A stretch of 13,478 nucleotides of DNA, from the NCBI GenBank assembly GCA_964521815.1, contig CAZFSN010000080.1:1-13478 (forward strand). The letters are read 5' to 3'. Under the pieces are notes generated by a model. The model ran no database searches. It worked only from the letters and a program-made list of their open reading frames with translations, and was not told the DNA's origin. This stretch comes from JAAEQD01 sp964521815. GTDB taxonomy: Bacteria > Zixibacteria > MSB-5A5 > UBA10806 > 4484-95. Both the position numbers and the translations under genes were made by a program. This document shows positions 5,373 to 13,478 of this stretch, in pieces (positions within the stretch are counted from its first letter, which is position 1; every line of letters begins with the position of its first letter).

Positions 5373-8300
5373 ATGAGATTCCATAAGTATTTTTTATTAT
5401 GTTTGGCTATAGTCGCGATCGCGGTGGCGTCATCATCCGCCCAGGATATTAATTGGTTTACGAATTTGAATATCAATTCGTACCCCAGCCCGTATTTCAG
5501 CGATTGGGAGCGCGATCCATCGATAGGCGCGTTATACGTAGCTTATCAAGGGAATACCGAAACCAGCTTTTATTTCGAAGTGACTATCGATAGAAGGTTT
5601 CTGCGTGCCGGACGACTCCTGACCGCCGAAAGTAAAATATCGACGATTAACCGGCCTTTCCGCCGAACTTTTTATTCAACCGAATTTATCGAATGGCGAA
5701 ACGTCGATTATAATGAAGATTATCAGCGGCAAGTTGTACGATCGGGCCGATTTCCCGAAGGCGAATATCTTCTGACAATCAAGATTTATGACCGCGCGCA
5801 TCACTTGCTGGCCTCCGATGACGCGCCGTTCTATATCGTATATCCCGATCCGCCGCAGCTGATGCTGCCGGCAGACGGCGAAATCATTCAGACGCCTTAT
5901 CCGACATTTCAGTGGACACCTGTTATCGCGCCGCGAGATTATATAATTGATTATAATCTGTTAATTGTCGAGCGTCTGCCGGGACAAACGCTGCAGCGGG
6001 CTATCGAAGCCAATTATCCTTTTTTTGAAACTACTGTCACTCGCTTTACATCATTCAATTATCCTATGAGCGGTTTGGCATTCGAGGATGGCAAAGAATA
6101 TGTCTGGCGGATAACGGCTACCGATCAAAACGGTTTCGCGCCAACATCGAACCAGGGTAAAAGTGAGATATGGTCATTCAATTATGGCCAGGGTGAGGGC
6201 GAAATAGTTGAGGATTTGGCGTTTGATACATTGGAAATTGAGAGAAACGCCATATTCTTGGTAGGCTTGCATAATTTAACTGTTACTGAAGATCAGGTTA
6301 ACTACACATTCAACGGTTCGACCGATTTATTGCTGAATTTCCCCGGCGGCATACAAACATCTGTCAGGGTGACGGTGAATGATCTGACTATCGAAAAAAT
6401 ATTCAATGGAGTTCCTACCTTTGTATCCGGCGGTTTTTCGGGCAATCTCAATCCCGGCGATATAGTCCAAAGACTTGTCGGCGATTATTTTGTTCCGCAA
6501 AATATAGAATTTGACCCGGCCAGACATGTTACGATTGGCGGAAGATTAAACCTGCCGGGCCAGTACGGCCAATATGATTTGACGGGCCGAATAAGTCTGA
6601 CCGCCGCCGGTTTATCCGGTGAGGCAACGGCCTCCGGATCGCCTTTGTTCTCATTGGGCAATGATATCGCCCAGCTCAGCATAAACCAGGTTGCTATCAC
6701 TTTCTCCGATCCCAGCATCAGTTTCAACGGCGTGGTTGAGTTATTTGGAACGCAAACCCAGTGCAGATTGGATAACCTCACGCTTAACGCGGATGGCGTT
6801 TTCTCCGGTATTATTACCTGTGATGAGGGCATGTCTGTGCCATTAGTACCGGGCTCGGATCGTTTCGCCTTGAACTTGACCGGCTTGTCCGGCAGTTTTA
6901 ATGCCAATCTTACTCAGGGTAATATCGATTTTGACGTGATCAGTTCCGGCGCGCTGGAGTTCCAGCCCGATGAGTCGACTCATTTCGGGGCCGATATTAC
7001 GGTTAGAATTCAGCCCGGCGGCATATCGGTCGAATCATTTACTCCTCGCGGCGACCTGGAATTTTCAGCTATTGATCTGGGTTGGCTTCAGCTTGGCCTA
7101 AGCAATCTATCGCTTTCCAATTTATCATATATCAGCGGTAATTGGGATTTCGCGCTGGGGATGGATTTGAAATTCGGGTTCCCGGGGCTGGATAGCCTGA
7201 CATTGCCGTCTATTTCCGGCGTAACATTCACATCAGCGGGCTTCTCCATTCCGGAGACAAATATACCATCTGTGGTGTTGCCGCGGTTTGAAATGAGCGG
7301 CTTCGAACTTGAGCTTCTGGCTATGCGTTTCCCGGCTATGTCATTTCAGTGGTTTAACTGGGATGGCGTATCTCTGGCCGATTTCGGTTTTGATTTTGAT
7401 CTTCGGCTCAGATTCCCTAATTTCCCGGAGGGAACACCCATTGAGTTGCGTGATCCGGAAATTATTATAAATAACGCTTCTTTTATAAACGGTAATTTCA
7501 ACGCTACTATACCTAATATGTCGTTTGCCAATCCCGGCTTAAGATTGCCGCTTGGCGATGCTGTAGCTTTATTAGTGACACAGATATCAGGATCGCTAGG
7601 CGCTTCATTTGAAGGCGGCGGTTTTTCGTTTTCTCCCAATGTCAACTTGCGCGGTTCACTTGAATTACCGCCGGCGTTTGCCTGTGAGGGCGGAGGGCAG
7701 GCGACACAGCTTCTGACTACCTCGATTAATATACTCGGGGATGGCAAACTGACCGGCACTATCGAAAATCTTGTCCCGACATGTCCATTGCATGTCGGCT
7801 TGCTGAGTTTGACTATCAGTAATTCTAATCTGAATTTTTACTTGGAGGATAATCAGCAAAGAATCAGTCTTGCCGGAACCGCCGGTATAGGTTTCAATGG
7901 ACCATCGGGAAATCCAATTAACGCGTCAGTTACATTCGGTTATGAATTTATACAGAACCGTTTGCTGTCTCTTGAGGGCAATATCAATACGGCTTTTGTT
8001 TGGGATATCCCGCCATCATCGCCGGTGCTATCATTCAATATCAGCCAGGCTGCGATCGATCAGGAAGGTATTTCAATTAACGGGCGGCAATCATTGCGTT
8101 TCGGGGATGGGGCGTCGCTGGGAGTGACCTTCGACCACCTCAAGGTTGGCTGGGAGAATTTTGGGATTTTATCAGGCAACGTCACATTCGATACGCCGTT
8201 CGCGTTTAAGGTCGCTATTAATAATAATGAATTAGTCTATCAAGCCGTGCCGACCGGAACAGAATTAACCGAGCCTATCGGGATTTTGCTTGAATTACCC

Positions 8301-10580
8301 GAGGCGATCTCGATCGGCGCTAACGGTTTTACTGTTACGGGTAGGTCGGGAATTCATTTGCGTTTCGAGGAATATGATTTACCCGCTCTGTCGGGCGTAT
8401 ATTCGAATGATTTCGCTTTTTCGCTCAGCCCCTTTGGCGTGTCGGCCGGTCAACTTGAATTTTTCGCCGATGACAACCGAATCGCCTTAATAGATTCCCG
8501 CGGTTTCTTCCCGGATTTGAGTTATTTCGGTTTGGCTTTTCTGCCCGAACGGTTGCCTTTGCCGGTTGAAGATATCGCCTATTTACAAATTAAAAGCGGG
8601 GATAGTCTACTTATAGAACATCAAAGCGTGGACAACGGCTTGCGTCTGTACACTCGGCCAGGCCAGCCGGTGAGCCTGGTTATACCGGCGCTTCAGCTGG
8701 GCCGGCCCATGCCGCCTCACGTGAATATCGAATTTGATTTTGTCATCGATCCGCTCGATCGGGGGCTGGTAGATGGATCGTTAAATGTGACCATACCTCC
8801 GGAGCAATATGCTGATTTTGATTTAAGTTCGCTTGGCATTCCTTTTGAACTAAGGAATTTGACCTACGGCGATGTCGATGGGCTGAACGCTTTCCTTCTT
8901 AATGGCAAGCTTAAACTGTTTGATACGGATATCGGGGATGAGACTATTCAGCTTACACTGATGCCCGATGGTCGGTTAATGGGCGCGGTCAATTTCCCCC
9001 TGGCACAGGAAATACCATTGGTTGAGGGCAGTACTAACCTGACTTTGAACATTTCCAATATCGCCGGTTCTTTTGAAACGCAATTCGTACCTCTTAATAT
9101 CTCATTCGATCTGGAACTTGCCGGCGGAATTCGGTTGAATCTTAATGATACCACCAGCTATGGCGCGACTACTCGCCTGGGTGTCAGCCAGCACGGTATT
9201 GAATTGCGCGATTTCACGGTCGATATGCCCGGGTCTTTGCCGGAACTTGATCTTGGCGCTCTGAATATGTATTTCTCCAATTTCACAATCCCGGCTTTAT
9301 CATTTGATCAAATTAACGGTTGGGATTTTCAAATAGGGATAGATCTGGGTTTAGGTTTTCCGGATTTGGGTTTCCAGCTACCGCAAATGTCGGGGATTAT
9401 TATCGGCAAGAACGGTATCAGATTCCCTGAAATATCGATTCCCGAATTATCGGATTCGGCTTTCACATTTTATGGTTTTGGCTTAAAGCCTTTGGCTTTC
9501 CGCATGTCGGCTTTCACTTTCGATTGGTTTAATTTCGATGGCGGACCGTTGGCCGATTGGGGATTCGCGTTTGATTTCGAATTGAGTTTCCCTGAATTCC
9601 CAGATTTCGTGCCTCCGGCTTTAAGAAATCCGCAGGTTACGATTCTTAACGCCGGCTATCAGAATGGACATATCACCGGCTCAATCGAGACCAAGCAATT
9701 CGATTTGCCGGGCCTGGGACTGCCTCTGGGCGGCGAACTCAATTACTTCGTCCGGGAGATTGGCGGTAATTTAGGCGTTTCCGGCGGCGTGCAGAATTTC
9801 AATGTCACTTTCCGCGGCGATATCCAGATGCCTCAGCAGCTCTGGTGCGAGGGCGATAGCGGCCGAAGTGATGTCATGTCGACCGTGTTCACTGTCGATG
9901 GCAGCGGCCGATTGACAGGCACATTGACTAATTTCATTCCCTCCTGTCCTTTGAATATAGGAATCGGCCAATTAGCGATTACCAATTCGAATGTCGCGCT
10001 GGATATTTCCGGCGGAAGTCAGCGGGCGGTGATGGATTTAGCGGGCAGATTGCGTATCCCCGGCGCCGCTGATGGCGATACGATTGAAGCTTCGGGCAAC
10101 GTTAGTTTTGACCTGATACACGCCAGGATATTATCGGGTGAAATCGCGATCAATAGCCCGTTCAGATGGAGCATACCATCCGATAATCCAGTCCTGACTT
10201 TTACGATTAACCGGGCGGTGCTTAATTCGAGTGGTCTGTTAATCGATGGCGCTAACAGCCTTAATTTGGCTGAAGGCGCGACAGTAGGCGTCAATTTCAA
10301 TGATCTACTGATTGATATTCATAATTTTAATATCGTATCGGGCAATGCCACTTTCTCCAGCCAGTTCGCTTTGAAATTCGTAACTGAGTTGGGTGGTTTA
10401 AGCTGGAGCGCCGTCGGTCTTGACGCGCCGATTATTGAAGAAACCGGTGTTCGGCTGACCATGCCCGAAAATATTTCCCTCAACACTAATGGCATATCCG
10501 CCAGTGGTGAAACCGGTGTATTTATAAGGTTCGGGAGAGGATCATTTAAATATAAGATGCGTATTTTCCAATCAGTTTAA
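5373..10580 (+). CDS. Giant exported repeat protein, first frame (N-terminal 1,735 codons; frame breaks near 10533)
   Basis: AAGGGG (5361-5366) precedes the ATG by 6 nt. The product starts with a Sec signal peptide (MRFHKYF, hydrophobic core, probable cleavage at SSA/Q, residues 23-24). Residues about 25-270 hold immunoglobulin/FN3-like modules: a segment with EYLLTIKIYD, then PPQLMLPADGE, then a strand with PTFQWTPV. This resembles the front of large secreted proteins in Bacteroidetes-like bacteria (TANFOR-type, low confidence). Residues 270-450 form a unique beta-rich lead-in. From residue 452 the protein consists of tandem units of about 725 residues, rich in alternating hydrophobic strands, Asn, Gly and Phe. 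Each unit carries a motif WFNxDGxxLAD (Trp660 and Trp1385) and a Cys pair 33 residues apart (771/804 and 1492/1525), suggesting disulfides outside the cytoplasm. The last 15 codons of this frame lose the repeat similarity, which resumes in the +1 frame. Function unknown; a cell-surface or periplasmic structural protein is the best guess. Confidence 0.85.
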   Translation: MRFHKYFLLCLAIVAIAVASSSAQDINWFTNLNINSYPSPYFSDWERDPSIGALYVAYQGNTETSFYFEVTIDRRFLRAGRLLTAESKISTINRPFRRTFYSTEFIEWRNVDYNEDYQRQVVRSGRFPEGEYLLTIKIYDRAHHLLASDDAPFYIVYPDPPQLMLPADGEIIQTPYPTFQWTPVIAPRDYIIDYNLLIVERLPGQTLQRAIEANYPFFETTVTRFTSFNYPMSGLAFEDGKEYVWRITATDQNGFAPTSNQGKSEIWSFNYGQGEGEIVEDLAFDTLEIERNAIFLVGLHNLTVTEDQVNYTFNGSTDLLLNFPGGIQTSVRVTVNDLTIEKIFNGVPTFVSGGFSGNLNPGDIVQRLVGDYFVPQNIEFDPARHVTIGGRLNLPGQYGQYDLTGRISLTAAGLSGEATASGSPLFSLGNDIAQLSINQVAITFSDPSISFNGVVELFGTQTQCRLDNLTLNADGVFSGIITCDEGMSVPLVPGSDRFALNLTGLSGSFNANLTQGNIDFDVISSGALEFQPDESTHFGADITVRIQPGGISVESFTPRGDLEFSAIDLGWLQLGLSNLSLSNLSYISGNWDFALGMDLKFGFPGLDSLTLPSISGVTFTSAGFSIPETNIPSVVLPRFEMSGFELELLAMRFPAMSFQWFNWDGVSLADFGFDFDLRLRFPNFPEGTPIELRDPEIIINNASFINGNFNATIPNMSFANPGLRLPLGDAVALLVTQISGSLGASFEGGGFSFSPNVNLRGSLELPPAFACEGGGQATQLLTTSINILGDGKLTGTIENLVPTCPLHVGLLSLTISNSNLNFYLEDNQQRISLAGTAGIGFNGPSGNPINASVTFGYEFIQNRLLSLEGNINTAFVWDIPPSSPVLSFNISQAAIDQEGISINGRQSLRFGDGASLGVTFDHLKVGWENFGILSGNVTFDTPFAFKVAINNNELVYQAVPTGTELTEPIGILLELPEAISIGANGFTVTGRSGIHLRFEEYDLPALSGVYSNDFAFSLSPFGVSAGQLEFFADDNRIALIDSRGFFPDLSYFGLAFLPERLPLPVEDIAYLQIKSGDSLLIEHQSVDNGLRLYTRPGQPVSLVIPALQLGRPMPPHVNIEFDFVIDPLDRGLVDGSLNVTIPPEQYADFDLSSLGIPFELRNLTYGDVDGLNAFLLNGKLKLFDTDIGDETIQLTLMPDGRLMGAVNFPLAQEIPLVEGSTNLTLNISNIAGSFETQFVPLNISFDLELAGGIRLNLNDTTSYGATTRLGVSQHGIELRDFTVDMPGSLPELDLGALNMYFSNFTIPALSFDQINGWDFQIGIDLGLGFPDLGFQLPQMSGIIIGKNGIRFPEISIPELSDSAFTFYGFGLKPLAFRMSAFTFDWFNFDGGPLADWGFAFDFELSFPEFPDFVPPALRNPQVTILNAGYQNGHITGSIETKQFDLPGLGLPLGGELNYFVREIGGNLGVSGGVQNFNVTFRGDIQMPQQLWCEGDSGRSDVMSTVFTVDGSGRLTGTLTNFIPSCPLNIGIGQLAITNSNVALDISGGSQRAVMDLAGRLRIPGAADGDTIEASGNVSFDLIHARILSGEIAINSPFRWSIPSDNPVLTFTINRAVLNSSGLLIDGANSLNLAEGATVGVNFNDLLIDIHNFNIVSGNATFSSQFALKFVTELGGLSWSAVGLDAPIIEETGVRLTMPENISLNTNGISASGETGVFIRFGRGSFKYKMRIFQSV
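6726..8900 (+). repeat. Protein-level tandem repeat, unit 1 (725 codons)
   Basis: The unit runs from the codon of Asn452 (NGVVELFG) to just before Asn1177 (NGKLKLFD), 2,175 nt. Landmarks shared with unit 2 in the same order are a WDF-containing segment, WFNWDGVSLAD, CEGGG and TCPL, GKLTGTIENL, a WDIPPSSPVLSF stretch, SPFGV and an ERLPLP stretch. DNA identity is not obvious, so the duplication is old. Confidence 0.8.
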
Positions 10581-11061
10581 TATCGCTTTTTCACCGTTTG
10601 GGGTAACAAACGGCCGGGCCGATTTCTATTATGAAGAAACGATGGTGGCTTTCCTCGACAGCAACGGTTTCCATCCCGGCGATTTCTTTGGCATTATACC
10701 GTTGCCTGCGAAATTACCCTTACCCGATACGAGCATTGCATATTTAGTGCTTAAAGATGGTGATAATGTCCTGGTCCAAACTGAAACTGTCGCCAATGGT
10801 TTGAGAATCTCGACAGGCGCTAATGAAACCGTTCAACTGGTAATACCGGCGCTTCAGTACGAGGCCGCACAGCCACCCACATTTAATATCAGTTTTGGCG
10901 TAACCGTCAATATATCGACTTTTGAGTTAGTTGATGGCTCCATACAGGTTACACCGCCGGCCGGTATGCAATCATTGTTATCGTTGGCTTCGGTGGGCGT
11001 GCCACTTGATTTAACGCAACTTATGTTTTCGCGCGTCCAGGGCTCGCCGGCTCTGATGGCC
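8901..11061 (+). repeat. Protein-level tandem repeat, unit 2 (contains the frameshift)
   Basis: The unit runs from Asn1177 to the point matching the next unit start (AKIALPEEL region, 11062). Landmarks in order are NGWDFQ, WFNFDGGPLAD, CEGDS and SCPL, GRLTGTLTNF, SIPSDNPVLTF, SPFGV and AKLPLP. Its length is 2,161 nt, which is 720 codons plus one base, consistent with a single net +1 within an otherwise colinear repeat. Confidence 0.8.
10527..10545 (+). other. Frameshift site in the giant gene
   Basis: The zero frame reads AGG TTC GGG AGA GGA and soon ends at TAA 10578-10580. If one base is skipped at GGG (10533-10535), reading continues as GGA GAG GAT CAT, and repeat homology resumes: unit 1 has RFEEYDL then VYSNDF, and the shifted unit 2 has RFGEDHL then VFSNQF. 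The required change is net +1, located between 10533 and about 10560. A G-run miscall, a real one-base insertion, or +1 slippage at GGG followed by AGA are all compatible. Confidence 0.75.
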
Positions 11062-13478
11062 AGCGCTAAAATAGCTTTACCCGAAGAACTTGGCAATGTC
11101 AATGTCAGCCTCGATTCGCTACTAATCTCAGCCCATGGCTTCTCCGGCTCGGTCACTCTCGGTACGTATAGCGATCATTATCAGGAGTTGGCTAATTATC
11201 TGGTCAGTGTGCCTATCGGCGAGATGTTCGTATTTAAAGTCGGCGGTTTACAAGCTACTTTTGACATGAATAATTTCAATTTCCGATTTTGCGGCGATAT
11301 CCAGACCAAGCTGTTCAGCTCCGAATCGGATACCGCCTCGATACATTATACAGCCGCCTGGCAGGATGGCCGATTCGGTTTCGGGCTGGATATATCTCAT
11401 ATGCCGGACGCGTCTCTGCCTCTGTATTTTGCTACGTTTAGACCCGAACCTATAGGGGATAGCCCGGCTTTTGATATAAGTTTCTCAGATAATAGTTTCG
11501 CGTTAACATTGTCAGGCACATTATCGCTGCAGGATTTCGGGGAGGGATTCTCCGTTTCATTTGCCGGTTTGCGGATTTCTCCCGACGGCGTGACTATGCC
11601 GGATATTAATATCACCACGCCGGAAGATTTCCTGAGTTTTACGCTCTTTACCGCCCAGTTCGAAATCAAAGATGTTGAAGGCCATCCGGGCTTATCGTTC
11701 AGCTATGAAAATAATGTATTCTATATATCATTAAGCGGCGAACTCGAATTTCTCAATAACACCAGTTCATTCCACGGTTTGCGTATAGGCACTAATGGTT
11801 CGGTCAGTATCGCCGGTGTCAGTCTTATCAGCCAGGATTTGTATATCGTAGATGATTACCTGGCGCTGTCTCATCTGGGTATAGAGGCTAACGCTCTGGT
11901 CGTGGAAGGTTTCGCCAAACTGCCCGAGCCGTGCGATACATCGAGGCAAACATTTAATTTCTCGATCAGCCCCGATGGTACGGTTACGGGCGGCGCGAAT
12001 ATCGTTATCTTGAATGAAACGCCCGGACTTGGCGGAAATGATTCATCAGAATTATCTTTATGGGTCGCGACATTTGACCCGACTTATTTAGCCTTGAATT
12101 TCAATTTTGCCGATTTGCTGGAAAGCTCGGTTCAACTCGTTGCTGATGTCTATTTCATGAATGATGCCAATAAATGGGTGCGTTTAGGCAACCGAACCGG
12201 CGGCGTAGTAACCCCGGGTTTGGAAATAAAATTCAATGGCGATGTACACTGGGGTAATTTGCAATCAGCTCCTAACTTATTCGCCATCGATTGGGAAGCC
12301 CTGAAACTCGATTCTCTTAGATTCGCTTCGTTCGATACGGAAAACAGCGATTTTGGCTTATCTATTTCGGGCAAATTAAATGTCAATATATCATGTGTCG
12401 GCGGCGGTCTACAGTTTGAAGACTTGCGAATTACTTCCGGCGGGGATGTTGAGAACCTGGCCGGTTCCATAGTCGGCGGAGATATTACAATCACCGATAT
12501 AGTGACTATATCGATCAGCAACATAGGTTTCAGCAGTTCACCGACAGATATACAGGTCACCGGCGGTACATCCTGCGAAAACTATGAAGGTACGAGCCAG
12601 GGATCGCAAACTACAACGGTACATGTAACCAGCTTTTTCCGGTTCGGCGCGGCTATCGATATCGCTAATGTAGGCGGAGGCGGTATTCGGGAATTCCTGA
12701 CTTATAAAACGCCCGACGGCGGAACTCACATTATAATCGACAGCGCTTTTGTAAACATTCCCGATGTGGTTCAATTCTCGCTTGATCTGACATATGAACA
12801 AGGGCCAGATGGTTTCGCGCTTCTGATGGGCGGGCAAGGAAAGCTTGTTGGAACCTATGGAATCGCGGTTGTCGGGAAAATCGCCCATTTGGGTGGTGAA
12901 ACCAGTTTCGGATTATTCGTCGCGGTTGATGTATCGATCACGATTCCGCCATGTCTGGTCTTAACAGGAATCGGCGGCGGATTTTTCTATAATCCAACGG
13001 AGTGCGATCTCGAACTTGTCCGTCAAATGGCCGGATTTGGCGGAGACAATCCGGCCAGTGGTCGAATTTCCGATCCCGGCAGGTTCGCTATTATTATCTA
13101 TGCGGAGCTTACGGTAGTTCAAAGATATCTCGTTTCCGGTAAAATACTTTTAACTATCACAGAGGGTTACTTCCGTCTGGATGGCCGAGTTGTGCTTCTC
13201 GATCAGGAAACTTATCTGAGAGGTTCAATCTATCTCTGCATCGGATTTAGAAACGGATTCGCTGAAGGTAATATCACGATAGATATATTAGTCGGCGATT
13301 TTATAGTCGGCCATGCCGAATTTGGTTTCTATGTTTATGGTTCCGATGCTTGGGGTATTTACGGTAATGTCAACATTTCTGTAATGAGCGTGCTTGAAGC
13401 GAATTCCAAGCTGTTTGTAGGTAATCCCGGATTCCTTATTCAAATGAGTATCGAATATTCCTGGAGTATCTGGATACT
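10534..13478 (+). CDS. Giant exported repeat protein, continuation in the +1 frame (partial, runs off the edge)
   Basis: This frame is open for 981 codons to the window edge and has no start of its own; it continues the gene begun at 5373. Bases 10534-11061 complete repeat unit 2 (SPFGVTNGRADF, then AKLPLPDTSIAYLVL, then TVQLVIPALQ, all with counterparts in unit 1). From 11062 a third, more diverged unit begins (AKIALPEEL; strands like FRFCGDIQTKL). Past about 12600 the composition shifts to Gly-rich strands (NVGGGG; LTGIGGGFFYNPTECD), faintly reminiscent of large DUF6603-like proteins, which I cannot confirm. Joined at the shift, the protein would have 1,720 + 981 residues in this window. 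No C-terminal sorting signal or stop is seen before the edge, so the anchoring mode is unknown. Coding character (codon use, protein homology, lack of stops) is unchanged across the break, so any inactivation must be recent. Confidence 0.8.

Noticed and set aside
11397..12888. Several reverse-strand ORFs of 60-136 codons opposite the end of the giant gene
   Set aside because: They are shadows of the continuous +1-frame coding region, which carries repeat homology and no stops; none has a convincing start context or domain.

Overview
The window looks like bacterial chromosome with Gram-negative-style surface biology. Genes are tightly packed and carry Shine-Dalgarno sites. There are Sec signal peptides, a DUF11-like exported protein that stops just after an FN3-type linker (PPAAIGDLNAAD), and a giant secreted repeat protein. 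This style is familiar from uncultivated FCB-type phyla such as Zixibacteria and from Bacteroidetes relatives. That placement is an inference from protein style only; no rRNA or marker gene is present. No tRNA, rRNA, CRISPR array or transposase gene was seen.

Layout, all on the + strand. (1) 1-48: possible C-terminal tail of an upstream gene. (2) 224-799: small exported beta-sandwich protein that ends where further domains would be expected. (3) 851-1145: a compact regulatory leader with a strong sigma70-type promoter, a dyad near the start site, a 27-codon ORF with its own ribosome binding site, and two mutually exclusive RNA structures, a 9-bp antiterminator and an intrinsic terminator. (4) 1146-4743: two overlapping genes for a heterodimeric ABC exporter with one consensus and one degenerate ATP site. 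(5) 4744-5372: a gene-free stretch with a 209-bp nested palindromic element (MITE/REP-like), a promoter candidate and a G-rich leader. (6) 5373-13478 and beyond the edge: a giant exported protein built on tandem repeats of about 725 residues, interrupted by one frameshift near 10533.

The most interesting system is leader plus exporter. The small ORF runs through the 5' arm of the antiterminator, so a ribosome translating it would decide whether RNA polymerase terminates at 1094 or reads into the exporter operon. This is the logic known for bmrB-bmrCD in Bacillus subtilis, where ribosome-targeting drugs induce a heterodimeric multidrug exporter. Here it appears in an apparently unrelated lineage, with a leader peptide I do not recognise and with exporter subunit order (consensus first, degenerate second) that I recall as the reverse of bmrCD.

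The second notable object is the giant gene. The reading frame closes at 10580, but the +1 frame continues the same repeat homology for 981 codons to the window edge. The gene is therefore recently broken, mis-sequenced or recoded. Without the shift it would give at least 2,701 residues within this window alone.
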